Assembly: GCF_001456115.1 (NCBI RefSeq)
Contig: NZ_CP013264.1
Coordinates: 1,286,001-1,350,000 of the forward strand
Direction: 5' to 3'
Length of the DNA: 64,000 nt
Source: Sphingobium baderi
Lineage (GTDB): Bacteria > Pseudomonadota > Alphaproteobacteria > Sphingomonadales > Sphingomonadaceae
The translations under genes and the position numbers were made by a program. Position 1 is the first letter of the stretch. Every line of letters starts with the position of its first letter. Below the pieces are notes generated by a model, which was given only the letters and a program-made list of their open reading frames with translations, was not told where the DNA came from and did no database searches. Of this stretch, positions 48,463-56,618 are shown piece by piece.

Positions 48463-50355
48463 CTAACCGTCGTTCGCTGGCCAGGTCGGCGTGATGGTCT
48501 TTCCATTGACCGAGAGGCGATAGCGCAGCGGGCGATAGCTTTGCGTGCGCCACCAGGGTTCGGGCACTTGGAACAGGCCATGTTCGTCGGCCCAGCGGCC
48601 CAATCCCTTGCGCGCCGTGATGGCGGCGAGGACAGGGGCGAGGAGCAGTCCCGCGACCACCGGCGTCACCCAACCCAGCGGCGTATCGCCCCGCACGGCC
48701 AGCAATGTGAGGCCAAGGCCCAGCAGAATATGCCATTTGAACAGCCAGACGGCGCCGATAAGCGCCATGCCGTCGCGGTCGCGGGTCTGGCCGTTCCAGC
48801 TGCTCTTGCGGCCCATCAATATGCCGAAAAGGTTGATCGTCTGGGTCAACATGCTGACCGGCGCCATCAGGATCGACAGGATGATGTCGGCCAGCACGCC
48901 CCGGCTCATCCGGGCCGCGCCGCCGAAACCGATGCGGTGGGCCGGGTCGGCGAGCGCCCAGATCATCGACAGCAGCTTGGGACCGAACAGCAGCACCGCC
49001 GTCAGCGCCAGCAGCCCGCCCGAGGGCAATACGGCGCTGGCCGGCCACAGGCCCGCGACCGCGCCGCCCAGCACGACCAGGATCAGCGCAAGCCATAAGG
49101 GCGAAGTGCAATAGGCCGAAGCGCCGACCAGCAACTGGAAGCGGCTGACCGGATGCAGCCCCTTGATCTTCGCGATCAGGGGGACGTGCTGGATGTTGCC
49201 CTGGCACCAGCGCCGGTCGCGCGTGGCGAGATCCGGGAGGGAGGGCGGGAATTCTTCGAAACTGTCGTCGGCCGTCACCATGTGCACGTCCCAGCTGCGC
49301 CGTCGCAGCAAGGCAGCCTCGATCATGTCATGGCTCATGATATGGCCGCCGAAGGGGGCGCGGCCCGGCAGTTCGGGCAGGCCGCAGCTTTGCGCGAAGG
49401 CGCGCACGCGCAATATGGCGTTGTGGCCCCAGAACATGCCTTCGGACCCCGCCCACCAGATCATGCCGGCGGCGGAGATCGGGCCGAACAGGCGGCTGGC
49501 GAATTGCTGCCAGCGGGCGAAGAGCGTGGATGCGCCCACCACCGTCGGCACGGTCTGGATCAGCCCGAGATAAGGATGGCGCTCCATGTCCGACGCCAGC
49601 CGCGCCATGGTCTGCCCGCTCATGACGCTGTCGGCGTCCAGCACGATCATATAGTCATAGCCACCGCCGAAACGCTGCACCCATTCGGCGATATTGCCGG
49701 GTTTGCGCCCGATATTGAGCGCGCGGCGGCGATAATGCACGGCGCGGGAAAAGCTGTGGCGGATCGCCTGATAGGCTTCCCGTTCGATCTCGCCATTTTC
49801 GGCATTGGAATCGCTGAGGATGAAAAATTCGAAGCGTTCGCCGCCCATCACCTGCGTCAGGGACCGCTCCATGATGGAAAGGCGGCCCAGCACGCCCAGG
49901 AAATCCTCGTTGCAGACCGGCAGCAATATGGCCGTCTGGCCGCGCAGCGGATCGCCAGGGCGCAGGGCGCGAGGCTGGACGCCGCGGCCGCGCCCGATGG
50001 TCAGCAACAGGAAGCCGATGAAGCTGGTCGCGAAGCCGAAGGCGATCCAGGCGAAGAGGGGAATGAACAGCGCGAGATAGATGCCTTCCCAAAGGGAAAT
50101 GCCGTCGAGGCCGATGGAAAGGCGCATTTCATGCGCGGCCATGGACGCCGGGAGGACAGCGAGCAGCACCACCAGAAGCCGCCGCGCCCACAGGTCGATA
50201 TTGCGCGCGCGCACCGGCACATCGTCCGGGGCAGAGGAAAAATCCTGCACCGGCATGGCAAGCGGCATTTCGGCGGGAACCTGTTCGAATGCCCGCGTCA
50301 CGGATGCGTCTTGCGATTGTTCATGCAGCGGCCTTATGCCGTCCGTGCCCTTCAT
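48463..50355 (-). CDS. opgH: Osmoregulated periplasmic glucan glucosyltransferase OpgH (MdoH)
   Basis: OpgH polymerises beta-glucan from UDP-glucose and moves it across the inner membrane. The 630 residues have membrane segments near 60-125 and in the C-terminal half, and a family 2 glycosyltransferase core: QTAILLPVCNED, YMIVLDADSVMSG (DxD), VTADDSFEEFPPSLPDLATR and RDRRWCQGNIQH (QxxRW-like). Length is shorter than E. coli MdoH (847) but typical for alphaproteobacteria. It follows opgG after 60 bp. It splits the flagellar genes fliA and fliC. Confidence 0.92.
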   Translation of the reverse strand: MKGTDGIRPLHEQSQDASVTRAFEQVPAEMPLAMPVQDFSSAPDDVPVRARNIDLWARRLLVVLLAVLPASMAAHEMRLSIGLDGISLWEGIYLALFIPLFAWIAFGFATSFIGFLLLTIGRGRGVQPRALRPGDPLRGQTAILLPVCNEDFLGVLGRLSIMERSLTQVMGGERFEFFILSDSNAENGEIEREAYQAIRHSFSRAVHYRRRALNIGRKPGNIAEWVQRFGGGYDYMIVLDADSVMSGQTMARLASDMERHPYLGLIQTVPTVVGASTLFARWQQFASRLFGPISAAGMIWWAGSEGMFWGHNAILRVRAFAQSCGLPELPGRAPFGGHIMSHDMIEAALLRRRSWDVHMVTADDSFEEFPPSLPDLATRDRRWCQGNIQHVPLIAKIKGLHPVSRFQLLVGASAYCTSPLWLALILVVLGGAVAGLWPASAVLPSGGLLALTAVLLFGPKLLSMIWALADPAHRIGFGGAARMSRGVLADIILSILMAPVSMLTQTINLFGILMGRKSSWNGQTRDRDGMALIGAVWLFKWHILLGLGLTLLAVRGDTPLGWVTPVVAGLLLAPVLAAITARKGLGRWADEHGLFQVPEPWWRTQSYRPLRYRLSVNGKTITPTWPANDG

Positions 50356-50415
50356 TCCAGACCCGTATCCATTTGTTCCGCACGCTCAACCCTTCGCGCA
50401 AGCCAAGGGTTCCGA

Positions 50416-51900
50416 TCATGCGCCCAGCGGATAATGCACATATTCGCTGATGGCGCGATTGCCGGAGCGGAGCTGGACCCGAATATCCGTCGTCCCGCCG
50501 CCCTGACGCGCCACATCCAGCACGACCCGGAAGAGATTGCGTTGACCAAGCACCGGATAACCGGCCTTTTTGAGAAGCGCGCCATGCGCCACATCGGCCC
50601 AGATTTCGGGCTTTGCCTCTGTCACATCCGCGAAGTCGATGACCAGCCGGTCCTGACCCGCCTGATCGCCGCGCCCGCGCCAGACATCCTTGACCCATGC
50701 CGTCGCGGCGGATGCGGGCCTTTGCGCCGCCGACCAGTCGAGCCGATAACTGGCGTCGATCCGCCTGCCGGGGCGGACGGAGGCGGAAGGGGTCCAGTAA
50801 GCGGCGATATTGTCGGTATATTCGCTGTCGGTGGGAAAGGCATAGAGGCGCACCTCGCCCGGCCCCAGCCGCTTCGACGGGGTGGCCCAGAGCGAAGGGC
50901 GGCGGTCGTAGAAGACGCCGTCGTCCTGATAATGGCTGAAATCGCGGTCGCGCTGTAGCAGGCCGAAACCGGCTGGATCACGCTCGGCAAAGACATCGAC
51001 GCGCGGTGCGGCAGGGTTGGTGAGGGGGCGGCAATGCGCCGTGCCGTTCGCGCTGGCGATGGCGAGCATGTCGCTATCGTGGATTTCCGGCCGCCAGTCG
51101 GTGCCCTGCGTCCGGTTCGCCTGATCGTACCAGAACATGCTGGTCATCGGCATCAGGCCCAGTTCCTCGATGGGCCTGCGGGGGAAGAGGGCGGCGGTCA
51201 CGTCCTGCCGGACGCCCTGCGGCCCAAGCTGGCTGACGAAGCGGAACGCGCCGGTGATCGATGCGCCGTCCAGCAGCGCGTGGACGGTGACGCTGTCCGC
51301 GCCGGTGCGTTCCAGCCAGAAATGGGTGAAGCGGGGAAATTCCTCTTTCCCCGCAATGCTGGTGTTGATCGCCACGGCGCGGGCGGACAGGCCGAACTGC
51401 TTTTGCGGGCTGGGGGCGCGGAAATAGCTGGCGCCCAGGAAGGAGAGCCAGTCCCCGTCCCGCGCCGCATTCATGATGCGAAAACCCGCAAAGCCCGCAT
51501 CGGGGCCAAGCGCGGCCACGGCATTGCCCGGCGGCGTGTCGAACATGGAGGGATCATAGCGCAGCGGCGTCGCGCGGCCATTTTCCACGATGGCGATGGA
51601 GACGGGCTGGGCGGCGTTGGCGCTCAGGGGAAAGAAACGGATGCCGGTATGGCCGGGAAGATCGCCCCAGAGCGTGCGCTCCTCGCGGAAGCGGGCCTGA
51701 TGCAGGGCGTCGTAATCGACCTTCGCCGCTCCGGGATGAAGGGGCGTTTCCTGAAAGGGCGCGCGGGCCAGCCGCTGGGCCATGGCGACCAGCGCATCCC
51801 AGGAAAAGGCTTCACCCTTGCTCTGGGCCATAAGCGGACGAGGGAGGAGGAGGGCGGCGCTGGAGGCGGCGATCATCGCGCGCCGGTCGATCATGGTCAT
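50416..51900 (-). CDS. opgG: Osmoregulated glucan biosynthesis protein OpgG/OpgD (MdoG family)
   Basis: The protein finishes or structures the glucan in the periplasm. The 494-residue precursor begins MTMIDRRAMIAASSAALLLP: the twin arginine and hydrophobic core suggest Tat export, as in OpgD. The mature part has the MdoG domain with YRDALHQARFREERTLWG-like start (actual: YDALHQARFREERTLW), SYFRAPSPQKQFGLSARAVA, RTQGTDWRPEIHDSDMLA and a C-terminal NLFRVVLDVARQGGGTTDIR Ig-like domain. Start chosen at 51900; the frame runs to 52077 without support. Confidence 0.85.
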   Translation of the reverse strand: MTMIDRRAMIAASSAALLLPRPLMAQSKGEAFSWDALVAMAQRLARAPFQETPLHPGAAKVDYDALHQARFREERTLWGDLPGHTGIRFFPLSANAAQPVSIAIVENGRATPLRYDPSMFDTPPGNAVAALGPDAGFAGFRIMNAARDGDWLSFLGASYFRAPSPQKQFGLSARAVAINTSIAGKEEFPRFTHFWLERTGADSVTVHALLDGASITGAFRFVSQLGPQGVRQDVTAALFPRRPIEELGLMPMTSMFWYDQANRTQGTDWRPEIHDSDMLAIASANGTAHCRPLTNPAAPRVDVFAERDPAGFGLLQRDRDFSHYQDDGVFYDRRPSLWATPSKRLGPGEVRLYAFPTDSEYTDNIAAYWTPSASVRPGRRIDASYRLDWSAAQRPASAATAWVKDVWRGRGDQAGQDRLVIDFADVTEAKPEIWADVAHGALLKKAGYPVLGQRNLFRVVLDVARQGGGTTDIRVQLRSGNRAISEYVHYPLGA

Positions 51901-51957
51901 GGCCCCATCATGGGAAGGACGGCGCGCTTTGCAAGCCATGGCCCGCGCAAATGCGAT

Positions 51958-52054
51958 GAAGCCTCCGTCCGGGGGGACGGAGGCTTCGGAAAGCTGGTCT
52001 TTGATCGAAAGGTGTCGCCTCCGGCACGGTGGGGACTGTTGATGTGCCGGAGGC
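51958..52054 (-). terminator. Twin hairpins downstream of fliC
   Basis: Read on the minus strand after fliC: first a perfect 11-bp stem GCCTCCGGCAC/GTGCCGGAGGC (52017-52027 and 52044-52054), then a 13-bp stem with a CCCC loop (51958-51970 and 51975-51987). Tandem strong stems are typical of abundant flagellin mRNAs. The second is 57 bp before the opgG start and should also insulate it. Confidence 0.75.
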
Positions 52055-52106
52055 TCCATGTCCGGTGAGGCGACCAAACCTCACCGTGCATTCTTATGCA
52101 AGCGGA

Positions 52107-52913
52107 TTACTGGATCAGCTTCAGGACGTTCTGCTGGCTCTGATTGGCCTGCGCCAGCATCGCGGTCGAAGCCTGGCTCAGGATCTGCGCCTTGGCGAGC
52201 GAGGTCGTTTCCGTCGAGAAGTCGGCGTCTTCGATCCGGCTGCGAGCGTCGGTCAGGTTGGTGACGTTCGCGGTCAGATTGTTGACCGTCGATTCCAGGC
52301 GGTTCTGCGCGGCACCCAGCGTGGCGCGGGTGGTGGCGATGGTCTTGAGCGCGTCATCATAGACGGTCAGATCGCCATCCGCTTCTTCAGCCGCGCCGGT
52401 GGAGCTGGCAACGGCGGACAGGTCGATCGTGCTCAGGGAGATGGTGACCGTGTCATCGGCGGTCGCACCAGCCTGGATCGTGACGTCGCCAGCGCCGGAT
52501 CCGAAGAGTTCGATGCCATTGAACTTGCTGTTGGTGATCACATTGTCGATCTGCTTGGCAAGCTCGTCGAGTTCCGCCTTGATATTGGCCTTGGAATCGT
52601 CGTCGTTGGTGCCGTTCTTACCCTGGACCGTCAGTTCACGCATACGCTGCAGCATGTTGGTGACTTCGTCCAGCGCGCCTTCCGCCGTCTGCGCCAGCGA
52701 GATGCCGTCATTGGCGTTGCGGATGCCCTGGGTCATGCCGCGGATCTGGGCGGTCATCGTCGAAGCGATGGCGAGGCCGGCGGCGTCGTCCTTCGCGCTG
52801 TTGATGCGCTTGCCGGTCGACAGGCGTTCCATCGCGGTGCTGAGCGCCTTGCTCGAAACGGCCGAAGCGTTGGTGGCGCGCAGGGCCGAAGAATTGGTTC
52901 CGATAACAGTCAT
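52107..52913 (-). CDS. fliC: Flagellin FliC
   Basis: Flagellin, the filament subunit. The 268 residues are short, with the D0/D1 ends intact: [40 protein letters not shown] and [20 protein letters not shown] at the N-terminus; [40 protein letters not shown] and [18 protein letters not shown] at the C-terminus. The central variable part is small. A sigma-28 promoter lies 63-89 bp upstream and AAAGGG precedes the ATG. It is divergent from the sigma-54 activator gene. Confidence 0.96.
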   Translation of the reverse strand: MTVIGTNSSALRATNASAVSSKALSTAMERLSTGKRINSAKDDAAGLAIASTMTAQIRGMTQGIRNANDGISLAQTAEGALDEVTNMLQRMRELTVQGKNGTNDDDSKANIKAELDELAKQIDNVITNSKFNGIELFGSGAGDVTIQAGATADDTVTISLSTIDLSAVASSTGAAEEADGDLTVYDDALKTIATTRATLGAAQNRLESTVNNLTANVTNLTDARSRIEDADFSTETTSLAKAQILSQASTAMLAQANQSQQNVLKLIQ

Positions 52914-52975
52914 GGTGTTCCCTTTCGTTTAACATCAGGTCGCTGCCATCAGGCTGCTTGCGGCCTCGAAAGGGA

Positions 52976-53002
52976 ATAACGGCGGCGCGAAAAAAGCTTT
53001 TA
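52976..53002 (-). promoter_or_regulatory. Sigma-28-type promoter of fliC
   Basis: Reverse strand TAAAAGCT, 11-bp spacer, GCCGTTAT, against the consensus TAAAGTTT-N11-GCCGATAA (14 of 16 core positions close or equal). The start is about 52968, giving a leader of roughly 55 bases. Confidence 0.75.
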
Positions 53003-53072
53003 GGGGCAGATGCGATTTTTTCGAAAATAACTGAAAAAACCGCCTCTTACGCGCGCGCCTATATAAGAAGCG

Positions 53073-53120
53073 CGGCAAATTCCCTTGCCGGGGCGGAAAA
53101 AAATTGCCGGTCGGCGGCAA
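53073..53120. promoter_or_regulatory. CGGCAA/TTGCCG site cluster between fliC and the sigma-54 activator gene
   Basis: CGGCAA-N6-TTGCCG (53073-53090), then TTGCCG (53104-53109) and CGGCAA (53115-53120) in everted order: four copies in 48 bp of the half-site that builds the flgB upstream palindromes. Placed between fliC and the activator gene, they could let the activator control itself and fliC. Confidence 0.55.
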
Positions 53121-53133
53121 GGGGCAGGCAGAG

Positions 53134-53149
53134 TTAACCATATGATAAC
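53134..53149 (+). promoter_or_regulatory. Possible CtrA site upstream of the activator gene
   Basis: TTAA-CCATATG-ATAAC matches the CtrA consensus TTAA-N7-TTAAC with one mismatch and lies 83-98 bp before the activator start. CtrA controls motility in many alphaproteobacteria; here it is inference from one site. Confidence 0.4.
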
Positions 53150-53231
53150 CATGCAAGGCGCAAAAAGACCCTATCGAAAGGGGGCTGAAAAGTGCGGGGG
53201 CACCAGACAGCCGAAATGATGGGGAATGTGC

Positions 53232-54491
53232 ATGTCGTCTCTCGACGTGAGCCAAAGGGTCTGCGCGCTGGTTCCAGGGTTGCAGCATTGGCTTGAAAAT
53301 GCCTTTTTCGCCGTGCGTGCGGTGGATGCCGCCGCGCCGCGCGACCGGGATGACCGGCGCGTGCTGCTGGCGAGCGAGATCGCCCATGCGACCCATCGCG
53401 ATATCCTCATCAACCTGATCGATGGCGCGCCTTCGCTGGTGCCCGCCGCCAATGGCCTGCCCGCCCGCGTGGCTTTCGGCCTGGAGGATATGGGTTTCGC
53501 CTTCGCGCTGATCGCGGAACTGGCGCGGCCCGATGTCATCCCGGCGGTCGGCGACAGCGCCAGCGCCCGGCTGATGACGCTGGCAGGGCGGGTCGCGCGC
53601 AGCGACGCCACCGTGCTCATTCAGGGCGACACCGGCACCGGCAAGGAAGGCATGGCGCGCTTCCTTCACGCCCAGTCGGGCCGTATTTCGCGGGACTTCA
53701 TCGCGGTCAATTGCGCCGCTTTGCCCGAAACCATGATGGAAGCGATGCTGTTCGGCCACAAGAAGGGCAGCTTCACCGGCGCGGCCAATGCGTCCGAAGG
53801 GCTGTTCCTGGCGGCGGACGGCGGCACGCTGTTCCTCGACGAGATCGCCGAACTGCCGCTGGCGCTTCAGGCGAAGCTGCTGCGCGCATTGCAGGAGGGC
53901 GAAGTCCTTCCCGTCGGCGCGACCCATCCGGTGCCCGTCAATGTCCGCGTGATCGCCGCGTGCAACCGCAATCTGGCCGACGAATGCGCCGCCGGACGGT
54001 TCCGTGAAGACCTTTACTGGCGTTTGAACGTCATGCCGCTGGAATTGCGTCCGCTCGCGGAGCGTCCCGGCGACATCGCCGCCATCGCCGCCGCCATGCT
54101 GCTGCGTCATCAGGATCTGGCGAAGGACGCCTTTGTCTGGCCGACTCCGCAAGCGCTGGCGAAGCTGGAGGATCATGCCTGGCCGGGCAATGCCCGCGAA
54201 CTGGGCAATGTGCTCCAGCGCGCGCTGGTGTTGCGCGACGGCGCGCGGATCGACGCCGACGACCTGCATCTGGCCGCCGCGCCGCAGCCGGTTCGCCGTT
54301 CCGCGCCGATCCTGGTGCCGGACGAGCCGGTCCGCCTGCGCGACGTGGCGCGCATGTCCAAGCTGGAAGCCATCCGCCTTGCGCTGCGCGAGACAGACGG
54401 CCACCGCGCCGCCGCCGCCCGCAAGCTCGGCATTTCGGAACGCACCCTGCGCTATCGGCTGGCCGAGATGCGCGAACTGGCCGCCGCGTAA
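53232..54491 (+). CDS. Sigma-54-dependent Fis-family flagellar transcriptional activator
   Basis: The 419-residue protein has an N-terminal region (residues 1-95) without a recognisable receiver phospho-site, an AAA+ domain (about 100-330: IQGDTGTGKEGMARFLH Walker A, KKGSFTGAANAS in place of GAFTGA for sigma-54 contact, GGTLFLDEIAEL Walker B, RFREDLYWRLNVMPLELRPL), and a C-terminal Fis helix-turn-helix (KLEAIRLALRETDGHRAAAARKLGISERTLRYRL). It is the FleR/FlbD-type activator of the sigma-54 flagellar promoters. Start at 53232 has GGGGA at good spacing; ATG 53226 is the alternative. fliE follows after 11 bp. Confidence 0.9.
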   Translation: MSSLDVSQRVCALVPGLQHWLENAFFAVRAVDAAAPRDRDDRRVLLASEIAHATHRDILINLIDGAPSLVPAANGLPARVAFGLEDMGFAFALIAELARPDVIPAVGDSASARLMTLAGRVARSDATVLIQGDTGTGKEGMARFLHAQSGRISRDFIAVNCAALPETMMEAMLFGHKKGSFTGAANASEGLFLAADGGTLFLDEIAELPLALQAKLLRALQEGEVLPVGATHPVPVNVRVIAACNRNLADECAAGRFREDLYWRLNVMPLELRPLAERPGDIAAIAAAMLLRHQDLAKDAFVWPTPQALAKLEDHAWPGNARELGNVLQRALVLRDGARIDADDLHLAAAPQPVRRSAPILVPDEPVRLRDVARMSKLEAIRLALRETDGHRAAAARKLGISERTLRYRLAEMRELAAA

Positions 54492-54502
54492 GGAGTTAGA
54501 GG

Positions 54503-54862
54503 ATGAGCAGCATCTCTCCCACTGACAGCGTGATGGCGATCCGCAACGCCATCCTTCAGAAGAACGCCGCGCTGCGCGACGTCGCTTCGACCGGCAATGC
54601 CGGCGGCGTGGCCGGAACGGGCGGCGCCGATGCGACGGCGCCCGGCAATTTCACGCAGGCGCTCAAGTCCGCGCTGGATCAGGTCAATGGCCTGCAAAGT
54701 CAGGCGGGTGAAGCCGCCGCCGCCTTCGAACGGGGGGAAACGACGGACATCGCCGCCGTCATGCTGGCAAAGCAGCAGGCGTCGGTCAGTTTCGAAGCCA
54801 CCCTTCAGGTCCGCAACAAATTGCTGTCCGCTTACAAGGACATCATGAGCATGCCGGTGTAA
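54503..54862 (+). CDS. fliE: Flagellar hook-basal body protein FliE
   Basis: FliE joins the MS ring to the rod. The 119 residues have an Ala/Gly-rich N-terminus and the conserved C-terminal part FTQALKSALDQVNGLQSQAG and DIAAVMLAKQQASVSFEATLQVRNKLLSAYKDIMSMPV (residues 81-119), diagnostic for FliE. AGGAG precedes the ATG. It begins the fliEFGHIJ run directly after the activator gene and precedes fliF by one base. Confidence 0.93.
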   Translation: MSSISPTDSVMAIRNAILQKNAALRDVASTGNAGGVAGTGGADATAPGNFTQALKSALDQVNGLQSQAGEAAAAFERGETTDIAAVMLAKQQASVSFEATLQVRNKLLSAYKDIMSMPV

Positions 54863-54863
54863 T

Positions 54864-56618
54864 ATGAGCGAGAACGCACTTACCCTCGATAGCGGCGCGG
54901 CCGCTGCTCCCGCCCTCCCGGCATCCTCGCTGGGCGGCGGCGCGAAAGGCGTCGATGCGCTGAAGGCGCGCTTCACCGGCTTCATGAAGCAGCCTGCGGT
55001 GGCGAAGAGCCTGCCGCTGCTGGGCCTGCTGGGCGTGGTAGCCATGGCGGGTCTTGCCTGGCTGGCGCTGCGCGAACCGCCGCAGCGCGACCTGTTTCGC
55101 GCCTTGCCCGATGGGGACAAATCGGCGGTGGCGCAGGTGCTGGACCAGAACGGCGTGCGCTACAGCTTCGACAATGCGGGCGGGATGACCGTCGCGCAGG
55201 ACGATTATTTCAAGGCGAAGATGATGCTCGCCGCGCAGGGCCTGCCCAAGAGCGCGCCCGACGGCAACAGCATGATCGACAGCCTGCCCATGGGCGCAAG
55301 CCGCGCGGTGGAAGGCGAAAAGCTGCGGTCGGCGCGGGAAATGGACCTTGCCCGCACGATCGAGGCGATCGATTCCGTGGAAAGCGCGAAGGTGCATCTG
55401 GCGGTCGAGCCGCCCAGCGTGTTCCTGCGCGACCGGGCCAAGCCCACCGCCTCCGTCATGCTGCGTCTGGCGCAGGGACGGACGCTGACCGACCAGCAGG
55501 TCAGCGCCATCGTGCATCTGGTCGCATCGTCCATCCCGGAGCTTAATCCGCAGGATATTTCGGTGGTCGATCAGAATGGCCGGTTGCTCAGCAATAATGA
55601 CGCCAATTCCGCCGACGACCGCCAGCTTGCGGTGCAGGACCGGGTGGAGGATCGCTATCGCCAATCGGTCGTCGCGCTGCTGACGCCGATCCTGGGCGCG
55701 GGCAATTTTTCGACCGAGGTTCATGCCGAACTCAATTTTGCCGAGCGTCAGGCGACACGGGAAACCTATCCGCAGGATGAGGCGCGCCTTCGCAGCGAGC
55801 AGGGAAGCTGGCAGTCCGACCCGCGCGGTCAGGGCAATGGCGAGGCCGGCGGCATCCCCGGCGCGCTCAGCAATCAGGCGCCGGTCAATCCGACCGTGAC
55901 GCAGACCAATCCCAACGGCCAGGCCGTGCAGCAGGGGCAGACCGGAAATGGCGCGAACGCCGCCGCTCAGCCGGGCACGCCGCCCAATCCGGTCCTGAAG
56001 ACCGAGGAAACCTTCAACCGCAATTTCGAGCTGGGCCGCGAAGTGTCCGTCACCCGCGACGCGGTGGGCACGGTCAAGCGCCTGTCGGTCGCCGTGGCGC
56101 TCGACAATGGCGCGGACGGCAAGCCCCGCAGCGCGCAGGAAATCGCCGCGCTGGAAGCCTTGGTGAAGGGCGCGATCGGTTTCGACCAGAGCCGGGGCGA
56201 CGTGGTGGCCCTGTCCTCACGCGGTTTCGTCAAGGCGGAAGAGGTGAAGGCCCCCTGGTATGAAGCCGACTGGATGTCGCCGCTGGTCCGCAATGTGTCG
56301 GCGCTGCTGGTTGCGCTGCTGCTGATCTTCGGCATTGGCCGCCCGCTGCTCAAGCGCCGGGCCGCCGCGCAGGAGGCCGCCGCCGCTGACGCCGCTGCAA
56401 ACGGCCAGCGCATCGGCCGCGAGATTTCCGGCGAACTGACGCGCCATGCCGCCGAGCATCCCGGCGAGGGGCAGCCGATCACGCTCGACATGATCTCTTC
56501 AGCGCCGGACTATAGCCAGCGCGCCGATCTGATCCGCAATTTCGTGAAGCAGGACCCGGACCGGGCCGCGCTGGTCGTGCGCGACCTGCTCAAGGAGGGG
56601 AAGAAGGAAAATGCCTGA
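54864..56618 (+). CDS. fliF: Flagellar MS-ring protein FliF
   Basis: FliF forms the MS ring and anchors FliG. The 584 residues have two membrane helices (about 50-68, LLGLLGVVAMAGLAWLALRE, and about 475-495, VSALLVALLLIFGIG) with the conserved periplasmic RBM modules between them (ARTIEAIDSVESAKVHLAVE, QQVSAIVHLVASSIPELNPQ). The C-terminus (PDYSQRADLIRNFVKQDPDR) contacts FliG. Length is normal (about 550). It overlaps fliG by 8 bp. Confidence 0.96.
   Translation: MSENALTLDSGAAAAPALPASSLGGGAKGVDALKARFTGFMKQPAVAKSLPLLGLLGVVAMAGLAWLALREPPQRDLFRALPDGDKSAVAQVLDQNGVRYSFDNAGGMTVAQDDYFKAKMMLAAQGLPKSAPDGNSMIDSLPMGASRAVEGEKLRSAREMDLARTIEAIDSVESAKVHLAVEPPSVFLRDRAKPTASVMLRLAQGRTLTDQQVSAIVHLVASSIPELNPQDISVVDQNGRLLSNNDANSADDRQLAVQDRVEDRYRQSVVALLTPILGAGNFSTEVHAELNFAERQATRETYPQDEARLRSEQGSWQSDPRGQGNGEAGGIPGALSNQAPVNPTVTQTNPNGQAVQQGQTGNGANAAAQPGTPPNPVLKTEETFNRNFELGREVSVTRDAVGTVKRLSVAVALDNGADGKPRSAQEIAALEALVKGAIGFDQSRGDVVALSSRGFVKAEEVKAPWYEADWMSPLVRNVSALLVALLLIFGIGRPLLKRRAAAQEAAAADAAANGQRIGREISGELTRHAAEHPGEGQPITLDMISSAPDYSQRADLIRNFVKQDPDRAALVVRDLLKEGKKENA

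Noticed and set aside
49153..50958. 601-residue plus-strand frame opposite opgH/opgG
   Set aside because: Composition typical of antisense reading of a GC-rich gene; no signals.
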